This document shows positions 7,182 through 14,606 of a stretch of 29,647 bases of DNA, in pieces. The notes below the pieces were generated by a model, which was given only the letters and a program-made list of their open reading frames with translations, was not told where the DNA came from and did not search any database. How positions within the stretch are numbered: position 1 is the first letter of the stretch; every line of letters begins with the position of its first letter. The stretch comes from JAFARZ01 sp035651595 (GTDB taxonomy: Bacteria; Actinomycetota; Actinomycetes; Streptosporangiales; Streptosporangiaceae). The stretch covers positions 1 through 29,647 of the forward strand of contig DASRFJ010000164.1 in NCBI GenBank assembly GCA_035651595.1, read 5' to 3'. The position numbers were made by a program, and so were the translations under genes.

Positions 7182-7736
7182 ATCGCCGATGCCCAGCGTC
7201 CCGTCGCCCCCCGGCTGGATGCCCTCCTCCGCTTGGGCGACATAGGCGGCGGGGTCCTTGTCGACCGGCTGGACGCCCGCGAAGTTCCGCGCCTCATACG
7301 CGGCGAACGCCACGGCGAGGTCGTGCCGCTGCTGGAGTCCGGCCAGGCGTCGGAAGTCGGTCAGACCCTCGCGTTCCTCTTCGGCCATGTGGTCGCCATT
7401 GGCCAGGTTCGCCCCGGCGACGGCGGCGTACCAGCCGTCGCTGCCCGCCGGATGCCGCGCTACCTCGGCGATCGCGTCGCGGATCTCGTTGTGGTCGTGG
7501 ATGGCATCCAGCGTCTCATCTTCCACGCCAGCCTTCCGCCGCGCGGCGATGCCTACCCGCAGCAGGACGGGATAGAAGATCGCTTCCTCCGCTGCCGCGT
7601 GCACCTCGAGGAAGGCCGCGAGCCGGCCCCAGACGGCCGAGAGCGCCCCGGTATCGGACCGGTCGATCTGTTCCAGGATCGCGAACAACCTGCGCTGCTC
7701 ATGGTGATCGTCAAGAATCAGCTGGGTGATGTCCAC
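7146..7736 (-). CDS. Hemerythrin (HHE cation-binding) domain protein
   Basis: A 196-residue four-helix-bundle protein. Putative di-iron ligands are visible: His11/His12 in LDDHHEQRRLF, His46 and Glu50 in FLEVHAAAEEAIFYP, His80/His82 in AIHDHNEIRD, and His116 with Glu120/Glu121 in GDHMAEEE. The family senses or buffers oxygen, NO or iron; the specific role here is unknown. The tail DGTLGIGDL is typical of longer actinobacterial members. The start is GTG with GGGAG 5-6 bases upstream. It overlaps the end of the upstream GNAT gene by 19 bases, so it is the last gene of a leftward run. Its own 3' end overlaps the ligD remnant by 36 bases on the opposite strand. Confidence 0.88.
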   Translation of the reverse strand: MDITQLILDDHHEQRRLFAILEQIDRSDTGALSAVWGRLAAFLEVHAAAEEAIFYPVLLRVGIAARRKAGVEDETLDAIHDHNEIRDAIAEVARHPAGSDGWYAAVAGANLANGDHMAEEEREGLTDFRRLAGLQQRHDLAVAFAAYEARNFAGVQPVDKDPAAYVAQAEEGIQPGGDGTLGIGDLRDRRQHLARG

Positions 7737-8356
7737 CTAGTCTCCCACGGCTCACTGTTACACCGACACGATAACCGGCGGGCTGCCCATTCGTGGTCGA
7801 GGATCGACATCAGCACCTCGTCGTACCAGCGCCCGTCGTGCAGCACCGCCTCGCGAAAGCGCCCTTCCTCGACGAACCCGGCTTTCTGGTAGGCGCGGAT
7901 CCCGGCGGGATTGAACGGGGCCACGCTGAGCTGGATGCGGTGCAGGCCCATCTCGCGGAACCCGTAGCCGACGATGACGCGCATCGCGTCCGTGCCGTAG
8001 CCGCGTCCGGTGTGCTCACGGCCGAGCGCGATCCCGAGCGTCGCGCACCGGTCCTTAGGCCGCGCGCCCCACAGCCCGATGTTGCCCACCAGCACCGGCG
8101 GGTCGTCGAGTGTCTCGATGGCGAAGCCGAGGTCGTCCTTCTGGTTCGCGCTCCAGTTCGCGATGCGTTCCTTCGCAGCGGCTTCGGATGGCGGAGCTAC
8201 CCAGCTCGACAGCGTGGTCATCCGCCCTGGATCCATCTCCCACTTCGCGAGCACGGGCAGGTCGTCATCGCGCACGCCGCGCAGCCGCACCCGCTCCCCG
8301 GCCAGGATCGAGTCGCCGTAGCCGAATGCGCCGGACACATCGGTGAGTTCGCTCAT
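7718..8356 (-). CDS. GNAT-family N-acetyltransferase (RimJ/RimL-like)
   Basis: Acetyl-CoA-dependent acetyltransferase of 212 residues. The beginning GERVRLRGVRDDDLPVLAKWEMDP and motif A, LGIALGREHTGRGYGTDAM, followed by GLHRIQLSVAPFNPAGIRAYQKAGFVEEG, are characteristic of RimJ/RimL-type GNATs that modify small molecules or protein N-termini. The start is ATG 8356. Its ATG shares ATGA with the stop of the upstream GNAT, implying translational coupling, whereas a longer open frame to 8380 lies inside that gene. The last 20 residues after HEWAA look non-homologous and run into the hemerythrin start. The substrate is unknown. Confidence 0.87.
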   Translation of the reverse strand: MSELTDVSGAFGYGDSILAGERVRLRGVRDDDLPVLAKWEMDPGRMTTLSSWVAPPSEAAAKERIANWSANQKDDLGFAIETLDDPPVLVGNIGLWGARPKDRCATLGIALGREHTGRGYGTDAMRVIVGYGFREMGLHRIQLSVAPFNPAGIRAYQKAGFVEEGRFREAVLHDGRWYDEVLMSILDHEWAARRLSCRCNSEPWETRWTSPS

Positions 8357-8970
8357 CTGGCTGATTGTGCCGCATGCCACATGTCGCGGGTCATCTCGTA
8401 CTCGACCTCGCCTTGGTCCGCCCCGGGTAGCGGATCGGCCCAGGCGGGGAAGTACGCACGCGCGTAGCGCATGCCGATCGCCTCCATCACGGCTCGGGAC
8501 GCGATATTTACCGCCATGGTCTGCGCGATGACCCGGCTCTGACCGACGGTGTCGAAGGCGTGCGCCAGCAGGGCGCGGGATCCCTCACTGGCCAGGCCCT
8601 GCCGCCAGTACCGGCGGGCGAAGCGGTAGCCCAGGTCTGAGACGGCGGGGTCATCGGGCTGGTCCGGGCCGTGCGCGGGCGGGAGCATCAAGAGCCCGAG
8701 GAACTCACCCTCCTCCTCCGACACCGGCGGCACGGAGCCGCGCTTGCCCCCGTCGGAACCGAACGCCATCCAGAAGCCGAGCCCGTCCACCCTGCTTGTC
8801 AGGGCCATCCTGCGCGCGTGGGATTCGGCAACCTCGGCCCTGGAGCGCGCTCGCCCGCTGATGTAGCGGAGCACTTCTGGATCAGAATCGAGCTGGATCT
8901 CCAGGTCGAGATGGCGGTCGGCGAGCGGGATCAGGAGAAGGCGGGCGGTTCGCAGAACGGGCTGAGGCAC
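8353..8970 (-). CDS. GNAT-family N-acetyltransferase
   Basis: A second acetyltransferase, 205 residues from GTG 8970, beginning VPQPVLRTARLLLIPLADRHL, the common N-terminus of RimJ/RimL-type GNATs. The acetyl-CoA region is LGYRFARRYWRQGLASEGSRALLAHAF, followed by VIAQTMAVNIASRAVMEAIGMRYAR. The frame is open upstream to 9084, but that part overlaps the preceding gene and is not GNAT-like. The start is chosen from homology position because no good ribosome site is visible. The stop overlaps the next gene's ATG as ATGA. It is not a close duplicate of its neighbour. Confidence 0.85.
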   Translation of the reverse strand: MPQPVLRTARLLLIPLADRHLDLEIQLDSDPEVLRYISGRARSRAEVAESHARRMALTSRVDGLGFWMAFGSDGGKRGSVPPVSEEEGEFLGLLMLPPAHGPDQPDDPAVSDLGYRFARRYWRQGLASEGSRALLAHAFDTVGQSRVIAQTMAVNIASRAVMEAIGMRYARAYFPAWADPLPGADQGEVEYEMTRDMWHAAQSAR

Positions 8971-9010
8971 CTGGCCACAATCGCAAGCCGGCGCCGGCAG
9001 CGCAATCCGT

Positions 9011-9844
9011 TTACCGCCTGCCTGCGGATGGGGCGCTGGCCAGTTCGGCGATCTGCGCGTGCGTGGCGAACCACGTACGGCCATGCCCGGCCATCGCGGT
9101 GATCACGCTGTCGAGCATGGGCACGAGATAGCCGCGGCCGATGGCCTCGGGGTGCATCGTGTAGGTCACCGCCCGGCGGTCCTGGCGGGCCGAGTCGAAC
9201 TCCGCCAGCCAGATCCGCGCCACCGCGGTGGGGTCGGCGAGCAGCCCGCCGTGGTAGGCAGTCCAGCCGAAGTAGGGCCAGTCGCACAGGCTCCAGTGGC
9301 CGGGAAGCTCCAGCAGCGACCCGGTTCCGCTGGTCACCCAGTACGGCCGGTCGTCGGCCATCAGGCTGGCGTCGTAGCAGAAGCCGAGCTCGCCCAGCAG
9401 GTCCAGCGTCTCCGGGGTCAGCTCCCAGCCCGGTGACCGGTAGCCGTCCGGGCGGATCCCCAGCTTGTCCAGCGCGGTCAGCCCCTGCTCCAGCTCGGCG
9501 CGCTGCGCCGCGGCGTCCAGGCCATCGGTGCCCCGGTGCAGGTAACCGTGGTGGCCGACCTCATGGCCGCCCGCCACGATGGCCGCCACGGCGTCGGGAT
9601 GCTGATCGGCGGTGTGGCCGGGCACGTAGAACGTGGCCTTGACCCCCAGCTCGGCCAGCAGCCCGAGGATCCGGTCCAGGCCGCGTGCCGGACCGAAGCG
9701 GCCCTGCGACAGGGTGGTCAGCCTGCGGGCATACCCTGGGCCCTCGCTGAGCCAGGGAGCCTCGCCGTCCACGTCGAACGTCAGGGCCACGGCCACCTCG
9801 GCGTCGCCTGGCCAGGCCGGAAAGTCCGCGGGCCGGTTATCCAT
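9011..9844 (-). CDS. Polysaccharide deacetylase family protein
   Basis: NodB-fold carbohydrate esterase of 277 residues, of the type near peptidoglycan deacetylase PgdA of Helicobacter and the allantoinase-like PuuE group. The catalytic motif TFDVDGE holds Asp24 and Asp26. HEVGHHGYLH (His98/His99 and His103) gives the metal ligands. GYRSPGWELT is the third conserved motif, and TMHPEAIGRG the C-terminal one. There is no signal peptide, so it is cytoplasmic, as for the PuuE-like branch. It therefore probably acts on a small amide or N-acetyl substrate rather than the wall. The start is ATG 9844; an in-frame GTG at 9874 adds ten residues. It lies 46 bases after the kinase gene in the same direction. 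Confidence 0.85.
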   Translation of the reverse strand: MDNRPADFPAWPGDAEVAVALTFDVDGEAPWLSEGPGYARRLTTLSQGRFGPARGLDRILGLLAELGVKATFYVPGHTADQHPDAVAAIVAGGHEVGHHGYLHRGTDGLDAAAQRAELEQGLTALDKLGIRPDGYRSPGWELTPETLDLLGELGFCYDASLMADDRPYWVTSGTGSLLELPGHWSLCDWPYFGWTAYHGGLLADPTAVARIWLAEFDSARQDRRAVTYTMHPEAIGRGYLVPMLDSVITAMAGHGRTWFATHAQIAELASAPSAGRR

Positions 9845-9890
9845 GATCGATCCAATCGTGAGATGACCACTCACGGGCTAACGTCAAAGG

Positions 9891-10844
9891 CTAACCCGCG
9901 GCCAGGCCGGGATCCAGTCCGGCCAGGCGCAGGCGGGCTCCGGCCTCGTGCCGGGTCAAGATCTGCCCGGGATCACCGTTCAGGGACTGGACCTTGGCGT
10001 CGAAGGCGCGCTGCCACAGCCCGGCGGCCCAGCATGCCGCGTAGTCCCCGGGGCTCCAGCGGTGGCCGCGGGCGTGCTGGTAGGCATCGAGGAAGGCAGC
10101 GCTGTCCTCGACGCTGGCCAGCCCGGCCGGGTCCTCGATGCCGCGGAAGCTGACGGCGGCGAGCCCGGCGATCGCCGGCTCGGGCTGGCAGATCACGCTG
10201 TCCCAGTCGTGCACGGAGATCAGCTGCGGGCCGTGCCAGCACAGGTTTCCCGGGTGCCAGTCGCCGTGCCCGATCACCGGCTCGCCGCCGTGTTCCCGCA
10301 GGTGGTCGCGGACGGCCGCGGCGACACGGGCCAGCCACCGTGGTTCGGGGTAGGCGTTCAAGTCGACGTCGCGGTCTTCGGGCGCCGGCCACAACCCTGG
10401 GCCGGCATGATCCCAGCCGGTCCAGGACGGCGCCGGGGCCAGGTTTGGCACCGATCCGGGGTCCGGTGCCAGGTCGACCAGGCGGGCCAGCGCGGTCGCC
10501 GACAGCACGGCCAGCTCGCTGTCCGGCGGCGGCTCGCCGGCGCCCGGGACGAGCGCCTCGGCGGTGGCGGCATAGCCGTTCAGCGGCCGCAGGTCTGCCA
10601 GCGGCTCGGGGCACGGGAATCCAGCCGTCCACAGGGCCTGGTGCACCGCCACGCATCCGGCCAGCCGCGGCTCGCTGGGCCGCACCTTGACGACAACCTC
10701 CCGGCCGTCCGCCAGGCGCAGCCCTCGCACCGTCGACAGGTAGCCCGCCTCGAACAGCTGCGCCGCGGGCGGTGCGCCCAGCCAGCACGTGCACCACACA
10801 GCCAGCGCGTCCATGCCCACGACTGGGCGGCGAGACTCGGGCAC
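9891..10844 (-). CDS. Aminoglycoside phosphotransferase (APH)-family kinase
   Basis: Kinase-like protein of 317 residues with the APH/choline-kinase fold. LADGREVVVKVRPSEPRLAG contains the ATP-binding Lys, VIGHGDWHPGNLCWHG is the Brenner-type catalytic loop (Asp as base, Asn for Mg), and SVHDWDSV corresponds to the DFG-like motif. The family phosphorylates antibiotics, homoserine, fructosamines and other small molecules, so resistance cannot be assumed. GTG 10844 is chosen; TTG 10847 and ATG 10814 are alternatives, and AGATGGG upstream may be a weak ribosome site. It is first in the leftward run that continues with the deacetylase, two GNATs and the hemerythrin protein. Confidence 0.82.
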   Translation of the reverse strand: MPESRRPVVGMDALAVWCTCWLGAPPAAQLFEAGYLSTVRGLRLADGREVVVKVRPSEPRLAGCVAVHQALWTAGFPCPEPLADLRPLNGYAATAEALVPGAGEPPPDSELAVLSATALARLVDLAPDPGSVPNLAPAPSWTGWDHAGPGLWPAPEDRDVDLNAYPEPRWLARVAAAVRDHLREHGGEPVIGHGDWHPGNLCWHGPQLISVHDWDSVICQPEPAIAGLAAVSFRGIEDPAGLASVEDSAAFLDAYQHARGHRWSPGDYAACWAAGLWQRAFDAKVQSLNGDPGQILTRHEAGARLRLAGLDPGLAAG

Positions 10845-11083
10845 CAACCCATCTTGCCGGATCCTAGGCCGCGGGTGGCTTTCCAGTCCGGCTGGCGACG
10901 TTGAACGCGCGCAGCGTGGCGATGCCGCACGACGGCCCGCAGACCAGCTGGGTGATCACACTCCCGGCACCGGGTCGCGTCCCCTGGAGCAGCACTGAGA
11001 TCGTTGTTCGCGAGTTCCGGCCGGCCCGATGCTCCGGCGCCCGCGCAGCCGGGATCCCGGCACTTGCGGGCAGCATCTTGACC

Positions 11084-11089
11084 TAGCGT
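11084..11089 (+). promoter_or_regulatory. Candidate -10 box of a leaderless promoter
   Basis: TAGCGT lies 7 bases before ATG 11097, which lacks a Shine-Dalgarno sequence. The identical hexamer sits 6 bases before the methyltransferase ATG at 13507. The rest of 10848-11096 shows no recognisable gene. Confidence 0.4.
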
Positions 11090-11096
11090 TGCCGTT

Positions 11097-11878
11097 ATGA
11101 GCACGCGCCCGTTCGAGATTGTCTGCGAGATCGAGCCACCCGTTCGGCCTGACCTGAAGCACGCCGCCACCAGATCGGAGTCCTGTCCGCGGTGTGCGGC
11201 ACCTTCCTGATCCCGGATAACCACATCGGCCGGGCCACCGTCTCCAGCATCGCGGTCGCGCACGAGGTGCAAGCCATGGGCGGACACGCCATCGCCTGCA
11301 TCAACTCCCGCGACCGCAACCTGCTCGGCTTCCGCCGCGACCTGCTCACCGCTGCCGCCTATGGCATCCGCCAGTTCCTGTTCGTCTACGGCGACAAGCC
11401 CCGCGCGGGCGGACGGACCAGCGAACTCACGGTCCGCTCCATGATCGAGGAGGCACGCACCTGCACCGCCTCAGACGTCGCCTTCGCCGGCGTCCCGCCC
11501 TGGCGGATCGGCGTCGCCGCCGCACTGCGACCCCTTCCCCCGTGGAAGCGCACAGCCGACTTCATCTTCAGCCAGGTCAGCTACTCCGTCGAGTCCCAGC
11601 TTCGCTGGCGCGACGCGAACCCTGCCGACGTCCCCGTCTATGCCGGCGTCATGGTCCTGGCCAGCGCCGGCATGGCCAGCCGCCTGGCCGCCGCCATCCC
11701 TGACATCGAGATCCCCGGCTGGCTCGCCGACCACGTCGCCCGCGACAAGATGGCTGGTGTCGAGGCCGCATGCGAGCAGATCACCCGGCTCCGCGACAGC
11801 GGCGCCTTTGATGGCGTTCACCTCGTGCCCGTGAACCGCTACCGCGAAGTCTCCGGCCGCCTGGAAGCCCTCGCCTGA
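11097..11878 (+). CDS. Methylenetetrahydrofolate reductase (MetF)-like protein, frameshifted near the N-terminus
   Basis: TIM-barrel flavoprotein family that reduces 5,10-methylene-THF; here a 260-residue actinobacterial homologue. From ATG 11097 the frame reads MSTRPFEIVCEIEPPVRPDLKHA and then shifts. The remainder, RHQIGVLSAVCGTFLIPDNHIGR and onward to 11878, is in the frame two bases on. Restoring one C in the GCCGCC stretch at 11163-11168 would join them as DLKHA-RHQIGV, the expected family sequence. Downstream motifs are AIACINSRDRNLLGFRRDLLTAA, then FLFVYGDKP, with a Pro/Asp-rich SDVAFAGV region. As it stands, translation could only begin at GTG 11192, losing the first beta strand. Sequencing error or a recent mutation are both possible. 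Activity as true MTHFR is not certain, since this is a divergent subfamily. Confidence 0.7.
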
Positions 11879-11893
11879 CCAGCCAGCCACAGC

Positions 11894-11939
11894 GGCACCC
11901 GTCCCGGAGCCGACACAGCTCCGCGGATAAGGCGGTGCC
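11894..11939. terminator. Possible nested hairpin after the MetF-like gene
   Basis: An outer stem GGCACC (11894-11899) / GGTGCC (11934-11939) encloses an inner stem CGGAGC (11905-11910) / GCTCCG (11918-11923). It lies 16 bases after a stop codon and ahead of an opposite-strand remnant. There is no T-tract, so this is tentative. Confidence 0.3.
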
Positions 11940-11951
11940 TCGGGGCCAGGC

Positions 11952-12170
11952 TCAGCAGGTGCCGCCGTTCTGTACCGGGTAGTGGATGACGACCGCGCCG
12001 CCGGTGGCGTAGTTGGCGACATCGGCTGCGACCTGCTGGCCCTGCGGAGATGCCCTCGCCGCGGTCATTGCCGCAAGGTCGGCGAATTCGGCCTCGAAGA
12101 CCGCGAAGTACGGTGTCTGTCCCCGCGTCGCCGCTGCTCGGGAACAGGAACGGCTGTCGTTATGCCAGAA
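11952..12170 (-). pseudogene. EthD-family protein, C-terminal remnant
   Basis: A leftward reading frame from about 12170 to the TGA at 11952 gives the C-terminal part of an EthD-like ferredoxin-fold protein: TPYFAVFEAEFADLAAM, then ASPQGQQVAADVANYATGG, matching the usual YF.....F.....A..SPEGQ...DV.NFATGG pattern. There is no start codon, and a TAA cuts the frame off upstream, so the first half is missing. EthD-type proteins are small dimeric catabolic or cyclase-like proteins. The fragment follows a GNAT remnant in the same direction and may be what is left of an operon headed by the cyclase gene. Confidence 0.6.
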
Positions 12171-12179
12171 GATTTACGG

Positions 12180-12387
12180 CAAAGAAGCGCGAGCGGCGCA
12201 GGCGTTACGCGGCCACGCTCAGCCAGACGTACCCGATCGGCTGGCCGGTGTTCCAGGCAGCCGTCTGATCCGGACCGGCTGGCCTCCTGCGTGGCGCTGC
12301 ACCACATCAGCGCTTCCTCGCCGGTCCGGGCCCAGCCGGATACCACCCCGGCAAGCTCAGCGGGAAAGGCCGCAACCGCAACGCCAT
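12180..12387 (-). pseudogene. GNAT acetyltransferase remnant, frameshifted
   Basis: ATG 12387 has a good GAGGAG 8 bases upstream and begins MALRLRPFP. It then continues sensibly only in the next frame, as AELAGVVSGWARTGEEALMWCSATQ, the N-terminus expected of one GNAT subgroup. Loss of one base in the CCC run just after TTT explains the shift. A second shift leads to DQTAAWNTGQPIGYVWLSVAA and a stop. The acetyl-CoA motif A region is absent. The intact ribosome site 18 bases after the cyclase stop shows this was once the second gene of that transcription unit. Confidence 0.55.
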
Positions 12388-12404
12388 GACGCGAACTCCT
12401 CGGG

Positions 12405-13361
12405 TCAGAATGTGGCGATCGGGTTGACCGGGCTGCCGGACGTCCCAGCGAAGCGGACCGGCGCGACGGCGAGGTGGAAGTCCCACTGGCTGAGCGCGGC
12501 TGCCGTCGTCGCGCACGCCTCCAAGTCGCAGTTGTCGAGCAGCCACAGGCCCATCGCGACGAGGCCGACGGCGTGAACCGGCATCAGCACGTCTTCATAC
12601 CCCGACGGCTGAACGTCCTGCGGGGTGTCGGCGCCAATCAGCGCGACCTGCCGTTCATGCAGCCACGGCAGGCAGGACGCGTGCCAGCCGGCCTGCGTGA
12701 AACCGCTGGCCGCACCGGCCTCGTGCCGGACGCGGCCATAACCGGTCCGCAGCAGTACCGCATCGCCGGATCGCACCCGCACGCCCTGGCGACGCTCGGC
12801 CTCTTCCAGATCGCCGGGGAACACGCCCTGCCCCGGTTCCAGCCACGGCACATCGCGGGCCCCCGCGATGTCAAGCAGGACACCACGCGTGATGATCCCG
12901 TTCGCCGCCGCCGTGACGGCCGCCCATGCGGAGCCGGTTGCGGCGTCGACCAGCGAGTGCGACCGCCCGTTGTACATCGTGCCGTCCCAGAAGATGTGGC
13001 AGGGCGAGTCGACGTGGGTGATGGTGTTGCCGTGGAACATGATGCCGAGCCGCTCATTCGAGAAGCCCCAGCGCCGGTCGTTCCGGAATCCGGGCAGCGG
13101 CATGTTCTCGGCACCGGGCATGTCGGCGGCGCACGGGCATGTCGTCGTCGACCGCTCCATCTCTTCCGGGACGGCAACCTCCCATGCGCACGACACGCTC
13201 CTGCCGTGGCGCACGGCCCGCGCCGCCGCCAGCCGGACATCGTCGCTGATGTAGTTCAGCGTCCCGCGCTCGTCATCGTCGCCCCACCGCCCCCAGTTCG
13301 ACAGCGTGCTGAAATACCCGAGCACGTCGTCCTGTGCGGGCACTGGCCGCCCTGCCGTCAT
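12405..13361 (-). CDS. Cyclase-family (kynurenine formamidase-like) metal hydrolase
   Basis: Member of the cyclase/KynB superfamily (PF04199-like), 318 residues. These enzymes hydrolyse N-formyl or lactone/amide bonds using a metal bound by an HxxTHxDxPxH-type motif; here HGNTITHVDSPCH supplies His110, His116, Asp118 and His122. DGTMYNG, RSGDAVLLRTGYGR and LIGADTPQDVQPSG are further family segments. The length matches the longer polyketide-cyclase-like subgroup rather than the roughly 210-residue formamidases. The start is ATG 13361, with GGAGGAG 11 bases upstream; an open frame to 13400 precedes that site and is discarded. Remnants of a GNAT and an EthD gene follow downstream. The substrate is unknown. 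Confidence 0.85.
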   Translation of the reverse strand: MTAGRPVPAQDDVLGYFSTLSNWGRWGDDDERGTLNYISDDVRLAAARAVRHGRSVSCAWEVAVPEEMERSTTTCPCAADMPGAENMPLPGFRNDRRWGFSNERLGIMFHGNTITHVDSPCHIFWDGTMYNGRSHSLVDAATGSAWAAVTAAANGIITRGVLLDIAGARDVPWLEPGQGVFPGDLEEAERRQGVRVRSGDAVLLRTGYGRVRHEAGAASGFTQAGWHASCLPWLHERQVALIGADTPQDVQPSGYEDVLMPVHAVGLVAMGLWLLDNCDLEACATTAAALSQWDFHLAVAPVRFAGTSGSPVNPIATF

Positions 13362-13494
13362 CCCTGCATCAACTCCTCCGATCACCCGGGTTCCACGCAA
13401 CGCAGGCAGGGTATCCCGCTCCCTCCTTGATCTGCCAAAGCCCGCCGTGGTCAGCCTGACGCGAACAAGGCTGGTCCCCGCCCGGGCAGGCAGT

Positions 13495-13500
13495 TAGCGT
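13495..13500 (+). promoter_or_regulatory. Candidate -10 box of a leaderless promoter
   Basis: TAGCGT, followed by 6 bases and then ATG 13507, which has no ribosome site. Confidence 0.4.
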
Positions 13501-13506
13501 CGGACC

Positions 13507-14190
13507 ATGACCCAGGCGGTAGCGCGGTATGACGATTTCGCTGAGTGGTATTCGCAGTGGATCCGGGACATGCCGCCGCTGATCGCGGCGGAGCCGGGCC
13601 TGCTGCCCGGCCTGGCCGGTGACCGGGTGCTGGACATCGGGTGCGGGCAGGGCCGGCTGAGCCGCCATCTGGCCAGGCTGGGAGCCGAGGTGACCGGCGT
13701 CGATCTGTCCGCTGAGATGCTCGACCGGGCACGCACGGCCGGCCCGGCGGACATCACCTACATCCAGGCCGACATCACCGGCCAGCCCACCTGGTGGGAC
13801 GGGCAGCCGTTCGACGGCTGCACCTGCGAGATGGCGCTGATGGACATCGACGACCTGGCGGGTGCGCTGTCGGCCGTGGCGGCAGTGCTGCGCCCGGGCG
13901 GCTGGTTCGCCGCTTCGCTGGTGCATCCGTGCTTTCCCGGTATAGATCAGGGTGTCAGCAGCTGGCCACCAGGGCGGGGTTATGAGTGTGAGGGCTGGTG
14001 GACCTCGCCGGACCACAGGCCGGAGGGTGTCCGGATCCGGGTAGGCGCGACGCACCGCAAGCTGTCCACCTACCTGAACGCGCTGCTAGATGCCGGGCTG
14101 GAAGCTGAGCGCTTCGCCGAACCGCCAGCTCCGGTCCCGACATACCTGCTGTGGCGGTGCCGCCGCCGGGAACCGCAGCACAGAAGGTAG
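13507..14190 (+). CDS. Class I SAM-dependent methyltransferase (type 11)
   Basis: Soluble methyltransferase of 227 residues. Motif I, VLDIGCGQGRLSRHLARLG, with the GCGQG loop at residues 45-49, and the acidic VTGVDLS at the end of strand 2 form the SAM pocket. FDGCTCEMALMDIDD and VAAVLRPGGWFAASLVHPCF are motifs IV to VI. The acceptor cannot be inferred; the C-terminal part resembles small-molecule methyltransferases. The ATG has only TAGCGT 6 bases upstream and no Shine-Dalgarno sequence. It stands alone and rightward, divergent from the cyclase gene. Downstream lies a TetR fragment. Confidence 0.85.
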   Translation: MTQAVARYDDFAEWYSQWIRDMPPLIAAEPGLLPGLAGDRVLDIGCGQGRLSRHLARLGAEVTGVDLSAEMLDRARTAGPADITYIQADITGQPTWWDGQPFDGCTCEMALMDIDDLAGALSAVAAVLRPGGWFAASLVHPCFPGIDQGVSSWPPGRGYECEGWWTSPDHRPEGVRIRVGATHRKLSTYLNALLDAGLEAERFAEPPAPVPTYLLWRCRRREPQHRR

Positions 14191-14197
14191 CTCCTTC

Positions 14198-14377
14198 CGG
14201 GGCGACCTGCCCGCCGGTATCGACATCGGGCACGCCGTCGACCTCATCTTCGGGCCATTCTGGTACCGGCTGCTCGTCGGGCATCGCCCGCTCGATTTCG
14301 CGGAGGCGCCCAGCCACGTCGCCGATCTACTCCACGGGCTGATGCTAACGCGTGAGACGCCGGGCTCCATGCGCTGA
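14198..14377 (+). pseudogene. TetR-family regulator, C-terminal fragment
   Basis: RGDLPAGIDIGHAVDLIFG, then PFWYRLLVGHRPLD and a final helix VADLLHGLMLT match the ligand-binding C-terminus (TetR_C_11 type) of TetR regulators. The DNA-binding half is absent; upstream of about 14198 the open frame overlaps the methyltransferase gene in another frame and is not TetR-like. About 55 residues of a normal 190-200 remain. An operator-like palindrome lies 18 bases past the end. Confidence 0.65.
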
Positions 14378-14380
14378 TCA

Positions 14381-14415
14381 TGTAGCGAAAACGAGTTGAC
14401 ATGTCAATCGCTACA
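14381..14415. promoter_or_regulatory. Overlapping palindromes, operator-like
   Basis: A perfect 12-bp palindrome, TTGACATGTCAA at 14396-14407, lies between TGTAGCGA (14381-14388) and its inverted copy TCGCTACA (14408-14415). The stretch is AT-rich against its surroundings. On the minus strand, TTGACA is followed 17 bases later by TACATG, a passable promoter. It may be the operator of the lost TetR gene. From here to 14606 I see no gene. Confidence 0.5.
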
Positions 14416-14606
14416 CTGGAGAGGCAGGGGCAGCGTCGCAGGCGAGCACTGATCCTCGGCCCGGGTCCACGGCCCGGGAGGAACCGGCGGAATGGCGCGG
14501 CAGCCCGAAGTGGCGGCCGGACCCCGAAGGTGATCGCCGGGGACCGACGCGGTCAGCGGCGGCCTGCTGGCCGGCAGTCCGGCGGCCGAATACCGGAAAT
14601 CGACAG

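Noticed and set aside
9891..10844. APH-like gene as an antibiotic resistance determinant
   Set aside because: Only fold-level motifs are visible. The family phosphorylates many metabolites and the neighbours do not indicate an antibiotic cluster.
10864..11076. Minus-strand 70-residue frame between the kinase and MetF-like genes
   Set aside because: No ribosome site, no recognised family, and the sequence looks like random high-GC reading.
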